A stretch of DNA of 64,000 bases from Anoplopoma fimbria (lineage: Eukaryota > Chordata > Actinopteri > Perciformes > Anoplopomatidae): the NCBI RefSeq assembly GCF_027596085.1, contig NC_072456.1, positions 18,675,218 through 18,739,217 on the forward strand. The letters run 5' to 3'. This document shows positions 38,150-51,320 of the stretch, piece by piece. A program made the position numbers and the translations under genes. The notes beneath the pieces were generated by a model. That model had not been told where the DNA came from and ran no database searches. It saw only the letters and a list, made by a program, of their open reading frames with translations. Position 1 is the first letter of the stretch. Each line of letters begins with the position of its first letter.

Positions 38150-41100
38150 TCCTGAGGGTGACCACTGCAGGGTGACCACTGCAGCTGAGGGAGGGGGCAG
38201 GGAGCCAATGACAGAACTCAACTCAATATGTCAGACATCAAAGACATAAGCACAGATTGGAATTGTTTTTCTTTTATTTTTGGCAAAAGGTTGCATGAGT
38301 TGTGATAATGTTTTCATGCAAAGTTAAATTAAAGCTAAATTATTTTTGTACGTTTTTGTAACTGAAATGTTTTTGTTTGCCGACTCAGTGTGGCTGCTGT
38401 TCCTCATGATTGGCTGACAAGTAGCAGGCTCTCATTTGGGAGATCTACAAAGAAAACACAGAAATATCTGCATCCCTTCAACATGAACAGTGTTTGAGTC
38501 AAAATTCGGAAATCCTGAAAATCAGGTCTGCTGAACTGCATAAAGAAGAGCTCGTGAAACTGGGTTATTGTTGGCATCTCTCGCTTTACGATCCATATGT
38601 GAATGTGATGAAAGCAGGTAATGCTAACAGTGGAGGATTACCACCCGACAGAGATTAACATGAAAGATGTCATGTGGAGAATTGAATCTGAATTCCATAT
38701 GAAGTGATTGTGAGGAAACTGCCTGAAAGGGGGTTCCATGATGTTGACAGACAACGTTTTACTTCACTGCGGAAAAAGTTTTAGTTGCACATCTTGGTTA
38801 AAACTTTTCGCTTGGCTTATAACTGTGCCTATAATCAGAATCTAAACAGGCAGATTTGGTGTAATCATAATCATCGCGATCAAGCTTTGATCCCAGTTAT
38901 CTTGACTCTGTGTGTTTGGAAAGGCAATGACGGCTGTGTGAATACTAAGACGCAACAAACAAATGCACAGTAAGTAGGAAAACCCTAAACAGTCGGTCTG
39001 CGCTTTTCCTCACTTATACCCCATCATTACCGCTGGCTCTATTTATAAAGCCCATAAATTCAGCTCGCCACATTGGAAAGAGCCAAGTTACCAGGGAGTT
39101 TGTGGAATTGGCGAGTTCGGAACCTCACTACTCTCTCTCTCTCTCTCTTTACCTCTCCTTGTATACATAGACAGACTGCCTTGCTCACTCACTGACTTTC
39201 TTTTCGCCTGCATTCTCCATCTGGTGGTCCGGTCGCCATAAAATACAGGTCACTGCAAATCCACACTGCAAAGCTCAGTTTGCAGCTTTCAGAAAAAACA
39301 CAAGGCTATTTTTTTTTTTTTTTTTTTCTCGCTGTCTTTTCGCCACAGAGAGGCGGACCTTGGAGCATTCCTGTCACATTATTGGACTAGGCCTGAGCGC
39401 CGCTGACGCACTGTATGTACACAAATGCACACATACACCGGTGTCCCGTTTCTCCTTTCTGACCTACTTTATTTCATTTCCTCTATTCCTCAGTCTTCAT
39501 ACACCTACCCAGCTTGCGTTACAGAAAAAATAGGTATACACACTGATAGGAATCATCAAGTTTTTACCCATGGAAGCCTATACAAATTAGCTGTCAACGT
39601 CTGTGACAACATGTGGAGATGTGGAGCTCTTCCAACGGCGTGATTGATGAAAGATCTTAGATTCTGCTCCACTGTACCAGCCCACAGGTTTATAAATGAC
39701 ACCCAGTCCATACTACTGTTCCTGAACAGCAGTATAAGTAACGATGATGAGCACACATTTAATGGAAACACAAGCTTCTACACGTCTGACTCTCCTGCCA
39801 AGCCCTTGGCAATGAGCCCTTCACTATACCTCATGTAGCAGCAAACAGATTGCCACTCAACACTCGTATACGAGTTACTGAGGCTGTTCTGCAGGGCCAT
39901 GGGACTGCAGGTGTCTGCGTCATTTCACAGGTAACCTACATCATATTTCCCCAGTACTCCAGCTGCGCATAGAGACGAGGCACGCTGCTGAGGGACTCGT
40001 TGGAAATCATTCTGCTGCCACAGCAAAACCATAGTTCGACCTGTTCCTCTGTCTTTGTTCTGCCTGGGACCTAAAACTGTCAGATTCTCAAGCAGAAAAT
40101 AAAAATAGGAACACGGTGACCTAATACTTAACTCCCGCGAACAGGATTTTGTATGTGTATTTTGTCTTTTCATAGCGATTTGAAATAGGAGAACGTCAGC
40201 CAGCCTTAAACAATCTGCAGATTTTAGACATATACACCAAACAGTAGCCCGAAACCAGAGTCAAATGCCAGAGTGGTTGGTATTGCTTACATAAAGTATA
40301 TTCTACAGCCACCAATTTGGGTGTTATTTCCCACACTTATCGTGATTCATCAAACAGTTGTGACAAACCAAATAGTTTCCCAGTTATTCTACAGAACGCC
40401 CAATCTATTTGACCCTGAAATACACACAAGATAAGATAGAAACTAGACAGAGGAGTTGAGAGTCTATCACAAAGTTGCTTTTACTATCGACAATGCAAAA
40501 ACAGCCCACACACCCTCTGAAGTCAGCAGCTAAAAATAAAATGCTCATATGTAGCTGACCACAAGACTGCTAAGACATCTATGCAAAAACAAGCCAATGC
40601 AATCCCATTACCATTCTACGTCCCACCACTTCATTATTGTCGCCTTTAAAAAGCATTTGACATTTTTATGAACCGTCTTGCTGGCTGCAGATGTGGCGTC
40701 ACAGGAGAGAGCAGCTTTCTTGATAGGCGTTGTATGAAGAAAACAACAACAGTTAAAACAGCAGAGACATACATTTAAGAAAAACACAGACATACTATGA
40801 TAAGCAGTAGGACAGCTCTGTGGACTGTTACACACAACGATTAGCTGAGATAAGACTTATTTGAAGTGTTATCTGTGCAGAAATTAATAATCATAACACA
40901 CATTGCACAATTTAGTGCTTCAAAATAGACGCATTAAAGCTGAATACTTAGGAACCCCTCAAATCGCCTCTAGAGTTTCCTCAGAGAAATATTGGCACAG
41001 CCATGATTGTGGCAATTATCTTTTCATCTGCAGTTTCACACAATTGCTTCCACCAGGATGTGTAGACCAATTACAACTCAAGGCTGAGCTGGAGATGTAA

Positions 41101-41536
41101 TTGGTCTTCCTTCCCCCAACCCCCTTCTTCTCTACAACCACTGTCAGCTTTGCTGCGGGGCTTGAAGAGTACAACCATTAGCAGGGGCCATATGGCCTTT
41201 TTCTTTCAAAGATGGCAGTGACTCGTACTATGGACTGCCTAAGTGTTTAGAATCACTTTGAGGAGGTAGGGGATAAACTGTCTGTGCAGTTTATTATTTG
41301 TCACATCATTTGTCTGGTTTTTTTTGTCGGAATTTCCAGTTTCCAATCATTTGAAGATGTTCGGAAAGGTCTTTAAAGTGAATATTTAAGCGAAAGTTAA
41401 TATTAAAGCTCCAGTTCAGATGCCATTCATACACTATGTGCTCATATCTGAACAAAATCGGTATTCGGTTAAATCTCATCCCTTTTATGTTTCTAAATAG
41501 TAACTATAATTAAAATTGTGAGACAGGAAGCCGTTT

Positions 41537-41612
41537 AATAAATGGAGATTTGACTCTTAAGATGGAAGCATTTCAATAAATGGAGATTTGACTGGTAAGA
41601 TTTCTCTGAGGG
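41537..41612 (+). repeat. 38-bp imperfect tandem duplication
   Basis: AATAAATGGAGATTTGACT occurs at 41537 and again at 41575 with a 38-bp period. The 3' halves of the units have diverged. Confidence 0.7.
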
Positions 41613-41740
41613 ATTGGGGTGGTAATTAGATTTGGAGTATGACAGATGGGAACCTTGACTGTATTGAATATGCTGATGCCTGATCCACAGCATAGTGTTG
41701 TTGGCAGGCTGGACAGGACCAGTGGGCTTACAGATGCTAC

Positions 41741-41779
41741 ACACACACACACACACACACGCACACACACACGCACGCA
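41741..41779 (+). repeat. (CA)n with CGCA interruptions
   Basis: A short imperfect CA tract ending in GCACGCAC. Confidence 0.85.
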
Positions 41780-43186
41780 CCCTGTGTCACTATATCCATT
41801 TCAGCCGATATTGTTACGTCGTATATCGTTATCGTTTAAACAGAATGATTCTAATATGCTCGTAAAAGTAATATTAAATAGCTCTATTACGTACTATTGC
41901 ATTTTGACAATAAATACAATAGACATTTGCTGTCAAATATGTTGCAAAGCCTAAATTAAATGTAATCTACATTCTGTTCAATGTCACTTCCAGAGTTTGG
42001 TCTTGAAGAATTAATTTGAAAGGCTGTCTGGTTGCGCTCATCTTTTTAATGAGGTGTCTTTTTAATGAGATGTCACTTGCATTTATATTCCACGCAGGAG
42101 CTTTGTAGTTCAAAGATGAACTGTGGAGAGAAAAACATCTAATGAAGACTGGGTCCTGGGTGTTTTATGGTTATTTGTATAATGATATCTCCATTATTAT
42201 TACTCTGGGGTAAAGAAATGATTGCTTATTTTCAAATTGAGTGTTTTCAGCAGAGAAATTAAACTAAAACTTTAAAGAATATATATATGATGGTTTAAAT
42301 AGACTGTACAACAGTCACTTGCTTGGGAAACTACCCTCAAACTGAAAACAAAAATGAGTGAAGGAAGGTTAATTCCATGCATTATAGGTTGATGCCCCAC
42401 CTACTTGTTTACCAGGGTTACATCACATTTGCTCTTTAGACTCACAGCTTATATCAAGCCATTCCTGAAGGCCTGGTTCACGACATGTGGCTTATTAAGA
42501 AACAGAACGACGTGGATGCATTATTTTACAATCGGGAAATGACTTGGTAGAACTCCAACCGTTCAGACCAAAGTAAATCAGAGAAATGGAAAAAGGGAAA
42601 TGGGGAGGGAGAGGAACTTCCAAGTGAAGTGCACATGTTATGTTCCTAGGGGTGATTTTTCCACCACCCAAACGTTAGCCATGACGCGAGAGCTTGGTCC
42701 TGCAGCTTGTGTGGAAGAGTGTGTTACTGTATGGAAGAAACGGCTACAACACTATCAATTCAGTGTCTTAATGTGATTCTGAATACATTTGCCATGATTG
42801 TAAACACTGTGATATCAATTTAAAGCCTATCTCCCAGGACTGAATGTTCAACGCTGCATTGACAAGGTGGCAGTAGTTTCACATGATTACAGACATAAAC
42901 AAGGGGTGGGCGCTATTAATATTAGTGTGCAATGACAGGAAAAGCAAGTAGAGGCAGCCACTGCTGATATTACTCAGCCAGAAAGTCAGTAAGTTCAGAA
43001 GTAGTTGGTTAGCTGCAATGCACGCGTTTAGTCTGTGAAAAAAAGGACATGTCACCTTTATTGTGACATAATTATAAAAAGGCCCCCAGACTGCACCTAT
43101 CCCATGTCACGATGACATCACTCCATCAACATGCACTATGCACCAGCACTAAACAGATGTGTTGCTGTATTCTACTATTTCACCTA

Positions 43187-43413
43187 CAGTACCAGTCAAA
43201 AGTTTGGACACACCTTCTCATTCAACTACTTTGAAGAATCTAAAATATAAAACATATTCTGGTTTGTTGAGCATTTGTTTGTTTACCACATAATTCCATA
43301 TGTGTTCCTTTCATAGTCTTCAATATTAATCTACAATGTAGAAAAAAAATAAAAAAAGAAAGAAAGAAAAACCATTGAATGAGATGGTGTGTCCAGACTT
43401 TTGACTGCTACTG
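43187..43413. mobile_element. Non-autonomous Tc1/mariner-type MITE (227 bp)
   Basis: The left end CAGTACCAGTCAAAAGTTTG (continuing GACACACCTTCTCATTCAA) and the reverse complement of the right end, CAGTAGCAGTCAAAAGTCTG (continuing GACACACCATCTCATTCAA), form near-perfect terminal inverted repeats of about 39 bp. TA lies on both sides (43185-43186 and 43414-43415), the hallmark TA target duplication of the Tc1/mariner superfamily. There is no transposase ORF. The TIR sequence is one I recognise as widespread in teleosts. Confidence 0.88.
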
Positions 43414-43732
43414 TACCAATCATGCAATCATGGCTGAAATGTACTGTCGCCATAAATTGTGCACCACCGTGGAGGGCACATAATAACAGTTATGATACAC
43501 TGGTAATTTGGATAAACTGCAGTTGCCCTCTTCTAGATGATTCTGGTTTAGATTGTATGTATGCCGATGACTCAAGGGTCTGCAAAAAAAAAAAAAAAAA
43601 AAACTCAACACAGGAAATCCAAGTGGGTCTTGATGACCCCCAACCAAACAAACCAGCCACTGACATGTAGGTTAGTCACATCATCCACCAGGCCTGGGCA
43701 CATTGCACTGCAACAAGTCAGCCTACATTCTC

Positions 43733-43734
<2 letters not shown>

Positions 43735-43811
<77 letters not shown>
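43735..43811 (+). repeat. (CT)n-(CA)n compound microsatellite
   Basis: A CT tract to about 43767 passes directly into a CA tract to 43811. Confidence 0.96.
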
Positions 43812-43814
<3 letters not shown>

Positions 43815-44011
43815 CTTAAATAGATGCAACTTCTGTGGCACCAACCAGACAGGCGACATGTTGTCACCAACAAGTATCATTACACACATAACCTTAAACA
43901 AAAGCAGAACAAAATATGTAAACAAATGAATGATATTTGACATATACAGATCAAGCTCGTCCAAAGCCAAATGCACAGTCAGGGGAGCATTCGTCGTAAG
44001 GTTACCTTTAC

Positions 44012-44480
44012 CGGCTGATTGTCTCATTGTCTTGGTGTAATCCTTGATTGCATTCCCGGTGGTCAAAACAATAAATGATAACCAGGTCGCAGGTTTTTCA
44101 GTGACTGGTTTTTGTGTTTCTCCTCTCGAAGACTCACTTGGATCAAGCAGGCTAACAGCGGCGGAGAGACAGACAGACAAAGCGTGAGAGTTGAGTCAGT
44201 TTGAAGGTTTCAAATCCGGGTCACGTTGGTGAGAAAATGAACCGATCAGAAAAAAACTGTCCTTATATGTAACAAAGAGGGTCAGTCTGTGAGACAGAAA
44301 CAGGTCCAGAAGTCCACTCTTTCCTGACACACTGTGTGGTTCACGGACAGGCTAACCAGCTAGCCTGTCGCTACTTCCTTTCTCTCTGCCTAAATAACAG
44401 AAGCAGCCTGGGCGGTGAGAGAGAGAAAAAAAAAAAAAAAAAAAGTTGAGGAAAAAAAGGCACAAGCCAGATTCTCTACA
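44012..44480 (-). promoter_or_regulatory. Candidate 5' region and non-coding first exon of myo9b
   Basis: This is more GC- and CpG-containing than its surroundings (for example GCGGCGGAGAG and CTCTCGAAGACTC). On the minus strand it offers a plausible donor, CAGCCG|GTAAAG, with GT at 44011-44010. It would splice across about 18 kb to the acceptor at 25769. No TATA box or transcript evidence is available. The alternative location near 33.1-34.1 kb is not excluded. Confidence 0.25.
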
Positions 44481-44484
44481 ATGA

Positions 44485-44634
44485 AGGCGCCCTGTTGCTT
44501 TTTCACATCTACGGGAGAACAGCGCCCTCTGCCGGATGACGGCGGTGGTACCAGCAGTAACAGCAGGGCCACACAGGCTCCAGGGACGGCGAGTCGATGG
44601 GGTCAGATACACACGGACACGTCATTTGATCTTT
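44485..44634 (+). repeat. Outer left arm of a large imperfect inverted duplication
   Basis: GGCGCCCTGTTGCT…AACAGCGCCCTCTGCCGGAT…GGCGGTGGTACCA…GGCTCCAGGGACGGC…GACACGTCATTT is repeated as its reverse complement at 45040-45175. Matching blocks lie in the same order with several mismatches and small indels between them. The mate is about 400 bp away across an AT-rich core. Confidence 0.9.
44521..44536 (-). promoter_or_regulatory. CTCF-like core motif, minus orientation
   Basis: The minus strand reads TCCGGCAGAGGGCGCT, which fits the vertebrate CTCF core (CCASYAGRKGGCRSY) at all but one position. An identical motif lies in the mirrored arm. Binding is inferred from sequence only. Confidence 0.5.
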
Positions 44635-44635
44635 A

Positions 44636-44746
44636 GTAGATACGAATGGCAGCCGGGTTTTATTTAAAAAATGTTTATAAGCTCAAGAATCCTTAAAAAC
44701 ATTTTTTTTAAAAAGAAATATATATAATTTTTCAAGAATCCTTAAA

Positions 44747-44790
<44 letters not shown>

Positions 44791-44860
44791 TATATATATA
44801 TATCGGATTCTTGAGCTTATAAACATTTTAAAATAAAACCCGGCTGCCATTCGTATCTAC
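44636..44860. repeat. Inner near-perfect palindrome with (TA)n core
   Basis: The arms 44636-44692 and 44805-44860 are reverse complements over about 56 bp, with only one or two differences in the A-rich part (both contain GATACGAATGGCAGCCGGGT when read inward). The loop, 44693-44804, is A/T-only and includes a long TA tract. The left inner arm abuts the left outer arm, but the right inner arm is separated from the right outer arm by about 180 bp of AT-rich DNA. Confidence 0.9.
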
Positions 44861-45039
44861 GTTCGTAGTTTTTTTTTTTTAATTTTTAAGGATTCTTGAA
44901 AATTATATATATATATTTTATAAAGAAAAAAAAAATAATAATATATATATATATATATATATATAAAAAAATATATATATATTTTTTATTCTTGAAAAAA
45001 AAAAATATTTATTCTTGAAAGAAAATATATATATTTATT
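44861..45039. repeat. AT-rich segment inside the inverted duplication
   Basis: Poly-T, TA tracts and several copies of TTCTTGAAA / AAGGATTCTTGAAAATTATA, which are related to the AAGAATCCTTAAAAA copies at 44686-44745. Low complexity; no other feature seen. Confidence 0.75.
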
Positions 45040-45175
45040 TAAATGACGTGTCTGTGAGTATCTAACTAGCGTTACATCGATTTGCCGTCCCTGGAGCCTT
45101 TGTGCCCCTGGTACCACCGCCGTAATCCGGCAGAGGGCGCTGTTCTTTCGTAAATGTTAACGAGCAACAGGGCGC
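45040..45175 (-). repeat. Outer right arm of the inverted duplication
   Basis: Reading the minus strand gives GCGCCCTGTTGCTCG, AACAGCGCCCTCTGCCGGAT, ACGGCGGTGGTACCA, GGCTCCAGGGACGGC and GACACGTCATTT, collinear with the left arm at 44485-44634. The arm is bordered by AT dinucleotide tracts on both sides. Confidence 0.9.
45126..45141 (+). promoter_or_regulatory. CTCF-like core motif, plus orientation
   Basis: TCCGGCAGAGGGCGCT on the plus strand is a perfect copy of the motif in the left arm, in the opposite orientation. The pair is therefore divergent, about 600 bp apart, between the myo9b and s1pr4 genes. Confidence 0.5.
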
Positions 45176-45249
45176 TATATATATATAATGGATATATATA
45201 TATAGAAGCGATATATATATATATATATAAAATATATATATATATATAT
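45176..45249. repeat. (TA)n low-complexity tract
   Basis: Several TA runs broken by short words such as ATGGATATAT and GAAGCGATAT, next to the right arm of the inverted duplication. Confidence 0.85.
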
Positions 45250-45343
45250 GGGGGACTAAATATTGAAATTATAAAATATATATATGGGGGACTAAATATT
45301 GACTTTTCACCAGTGGGGGACTAAATATTGACTTTTCACCGGT
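45250..45343 (+). repeat. Short tandem repeat of GGGGGACTAAATATTGA units
   Basis: The word occurs three times, at about 45250, 45286 and 45315. The last two units are 29-bp tandem copies ending CTTTTCACCAGT and CTTTTCACCGGT. The first unit is followed by AT-rich filler. Confidence 0.88.
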
Positions 45344-48554
<3,211 letters not shown>

Positions 48555-48652
48555 TCTGGGTGTGACTACCTAAACTTCTTTGGCTTACTTCCCCATCAAA
48601 AGTGTGCTGCAAAAATCTCCACTCTCACTCAGCATCACCACCAGCAGCCAGA
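48555..48652 (+). other. s1pr4: Probable non-coding first exon of s1pr4 (3' end defined, 5' end unknown)
   Basis: AGCCAGA|GTAAGT is a strong donor with GT at 48653-48654. The matching acceptor, TTTTGTCTTCTCAG|GTGTG after a long pyrimidine tract, has its AG at 49329-49330, giving a 678-bp 5' UTR intron. S1P receptor genes commonly have a non-coding exon before a single coding exon. The transcription start is not visible; the start given here is only the end of the TG tract. Confidence 0.45.
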
Positions 48653-49330
48653 GTAAGTACTCACTACTGCACAGCATTCACATCACTCTACATCTATGTT
48701 AATTACATGTAATGGATTGCATCAACATCCAATAGGATACAATTAGAATGCAATATAAAAGGTTGGGAACTGATTTTCTAATTTCTACTTAACTCTTGGG
48801 GTACAACATGAAGTAGTTGATGTGGAAATGGAAAAATAAGTTTTTACCCTGCTTTTATTTAAAACAATACAACCCTTGGAATTTTCTTTTCATTTTTCTT
48901 TAGTTGTTTTTGGTTCATTTATTTTGATTGATCAATATAGTAAAAAAAAAAAAAAAAAAAGTATGTTTTTGCCATATTTGCAATTATTCATCAATATTCT
49001 AATTATTATTATAGCCTGGTAATTTATTCAGTGTGGTTTGGGAACTTTATGAAAGCATTTTTCCAGCATTCTTGTAAGAAATGTGTGTTAATTTCCTTCA
49101 CGTGGTGATTTAAATGCCCCCTGCAGCTGCTCGCTCGTCCTGTGTTAACCACAGCTAGGTGGGGTGTTATGGCACATGAGGGAGGCATTTAAATGATGCC
49201 TTTTAAATTGATCGAAACACCGTAATGAGGAAGCGCACAGTGCAGTCGTGAAAGCGAGGGGATTTTATCTTATTTTCCCCTAGATGTTGTATTGAAATTG
49301 TTCTCAATTCTTCTTCTTTTGTCTTCTCAG

Positions 49331-49491
49331 GTGTGTGTGTGTTGTGCACAGGCAGAGCTCCAGAGGTTAGAGTGTGATGATAGCCTGTTTGATAGCAGGA
49401 GTTCCACACTAATTCCCGTGCAGCTCGTACCAGCTCAGTTCAGCCTGTTCCCAATCCACATCCTCTGTTTTGTCCCAGAACATCTGCTGCT
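49331..49491 (+). other. s1pr4: 5' UTR part of the s1pr4 coding exon
   Basis: It runs from the acceptor at 49330 to the base before the start codon, 161 nt. No coding similarity is seen here. The start context is CTGCTATGA, which is not strong. Confidence 0.5.
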
Positions 49492-50736
49492 ATGAGTGTC
49501 TTCTCCTCCCTCACCTCCTCCTCGTCTTGCCCCGAATTGTACCACTTACCCAGTTACCCCGGCAACGCCACCATATCAAACGCCACCACCGTAGCCAACG
49601 AGATCAACCATGTGATCCTGAGGCATTATAACCACACCGGCCGCCTGCAGAACAGGACTATCGCAAGCCCACATAACCACATCAGTGCCTCCATGGCCGT
49701 CTTCCTCTTCGTCAGTATTTTCATCATCCTGGAGAACCTCCTGGTGCTGGTGGCCGTCATCACCCGCATCCGCCACAGCCGGCGCTGGGTTTACGTCTGC
49801 ATTGCCAACATCACACTCAGTGACCTCCTCACCGGCACTGCCTACCTGGTCAACATCTGTATGTCCGGCAGCCAGACGTTCCGCCTCACCCCGGCTCTGT
49901 GGCTCTTCAGGGAAGGGATGCTGTTTGTGGCCCTGGCTGCATCCATATTCAGCCTGTTGCTGATCGCCGTGGAGCGTTACACCACCATGATGAAGCCGCT
50001 GCCTCAAAAGTCAGCGAGGAAGACCTACTATAGGATCTACGGCCTGGTGGCTCTCTGCTGGATTTTGGCAATGGTGATTGGCTTTCTCCCCTTGATGGGC
50101 TGGAACTGTGTGTGCGGCCTGGACGGATGCTCCACCCTCCTCCCTCTCTACTCCAAGAGCTACATCTTTTTCTCTCTCATCATCTTCTTCCTCATCCTCC
50201 TGGCTATCGGCGTGCTCTACAGTGCCATCTACTGCCACGTACACAAGAGTGCACAGCTGGGCCCCCAGCGCAGTCGCAAACGCTCTTTGGATCTGCTTAA
50301 AACTGTGATCACCATAGTTGGGGTCTTCCTGCTGTGCTGGGGGCCACTGTTCCTGCTGTTGCTGGCGGATTTCTTCTGCGTCTCCCGCCAGTGTGCGCTG
50401 CTGTTCAGCGCTGACTTTTGCATCTCCCTGGCTGTCCTCAACTCCGGCCTGAACCCCATCATCTACGCCCTGGGCAGCGGTGATATGAGGAAGGCTATCG
50501 CTGAGCTGCTGTGCTGCTGCTGTCTGAAGGCCGGCCTGTGTCGCCCAGACACATTCATATCTAAGGAGACCAGCAGCACCTCGGAGAGCAGGAGGGACAG
50601 TTTGAGGAACAGTTTTAACAAGATCAGGAATCTGAGCGTGGCCTCCCCGCCCTCAACTCCAAACAAGCCTCGCAGGGCACCCAAAAAGTACAGGCTGAGC
50701 TCCACCACCAGCTGCCTGTCAGTTTCAAGCGGTTAA
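49492..50736 (+). CDS. s1pr4: Sphingosine-1-phosphate receptor 4
   Basis: A complete single-exon class A GPCR of 414 residues (human S1PR4 about 384). S1P receptors sense extracellular sphingosine-1-phosphate; S1PR4 couples to Gi and G12/13 and is mainly haematopoietic in mammals. Seen: four N-terminal glycosylation sequons (N25, N30, N47, N54), the HYN cap motif at 45-47, seven hydrophobic segments starting about 67, D111 in TM2, FREG at 139-142 containing the Arg-Glu pair (140-141) that binds the S1P headgroup, ERY at 161-163, ECL2 cysteines 206/208/213, CWGP at 282-285, NPIIY at 321-325 and CCCC at 341-344 as likely palmitoylation sites. 'RRWVY.C..NITLSDLLTG' and the serine-rich tail STSESRRDSLRNSF fit S1PR4 better than S1PR1, 2, 3 or 5. 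Intact, no frameshift. Confidence 0.94.
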   Translation: MSVFSSLTSSSSCPELYHLPSYPGNATISNATTVANEINHVILRHYNHTGRLQNRTIASPHNHISASMAVFLFVSIFIILENLLVLVAVITRIRHSRRWVYVCIANITLSDLLTGTAYLVNICMSGSQTFRLTPALWLFREGMLFVALAASIFSLLLIAVERYTTMMKPLPQKSARKTYYRIYGLVALCWILAMVIGFLPLMGWNCVCGLDGCSTLLPLYSKSYIFFSLIIFFLILLAIGVLYSAIYCHVHKSAQLGPQRSRKRSLDLLKTVITIVGVFLLCWGPLFLLLLADFFCVSRQCALLFSADFCISLAVLNSGLNPIIYALGSGDMRKAIAELLCCCCLKAGLCRPDTFISKETSSTSESRRDSLRNSFNKIRNLSVASPPSTPNKPRRAPKKYRLSSTTSCLSVSSG

Positions 50737-51320
50737 ACCACAATGTGCTCCCCTCCCAAGTAAACAAGACTTGTGTGCACTGATACACATCTAACCGTTT
50801 CCTCTGAGTTTTGGTTTGACTGTTCAGCGCTTTGCCTGGAGGCACTTGCACTGATGATGATAACAGAATTTGACATAACCTGTTGAAAATATGAACTGAT
50901 CCTCGCAATGATAAGCATTTTATTTTTGCTCATATTTGTGAGTCATTTGACACACTTTATTGATCTGTAGTTGCACTGTATCGGGCATCAGAGCTGGAAA
51001 GACACCACAGACACCAGACACCACAACTCTGGTACGCTGTAAATACAGAGAGCTTTGAATTCCTCATTACTGTGCTTATAAGAGTAATGAATCATACATG
51101 ATGTTCTAAATGCAAAGCTTTTTATACCCCAAATAACTCATTTGAGGAGGAAGTGATGAAATTTATGTTGGATTTTCTTTATTATTAAGAGTTAGCATGG
51201 AAATGTAAAATGTGTATGTATAAACTTGTATTGCATTGCATTGTGTTGTAACATTTTGTGTAAGATGGATGTTTTACTTTGTGATGAAAATATAAATAAA
51301 GTTTATTTTTGTTTTATACA
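50737..51320 (+). other. s1pr4: s1pr4 3' UTR
   Basis: It runs from the stop codon TAA to about 20 bases after the polyA signal. The stretch is AT-rich with several ATTT words. The cleavage site is estimated, not seen. Confidence 0.65.
51295..51300 (+). terminator. s1pr4: s1pr4 polyadenylation signal AATAAA
   Basis: A canonical AATAAA about 560 nt after the stop codon, followed within 40 bases by T-rich and TG-containing sequence (TTTATTTTTGTTTTATAC and TGAGTGCATG), the usual downstream element. Confidence 0.75.

Larger units (their letters stand above)
25768..44011. other. Long non-coding stretch 5' of myo9b exon 1 (probable first intron or 5' flank)
   Basis: No ORF here has recognisable protein similarity. 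The acceptor in front of myo9b exon 1 implies a non-coding first exon somewhere upstream, so much of this is probably intron 1. It contains microsatellites, two old dispersed repeats (29.2 and 31.7 kb), a 40-base poly-A run and a MITE, each listed separately. Moderately CpG-containing sequence at 33.1-34.1 kb and beyond 44.0 kb are the places I would look for the promoter. Confidence 0.6.

Noticed and set aside
49292..49495. 67-codon plus-strand frame just before s1pr4
   Set aside because: It begins within the predicted 5' UTR intron, overlaps the splice acceptor and ends at the s1pr4 start; no similarity or domain.
49576..50007. 143-codon open frame antisense to s1pr4
   Set aside because: It is a shadow of the GPCR coding sequence on the opposite strand; its acidic low-complexity composition comes from the reverse complement of TM-coding codons.
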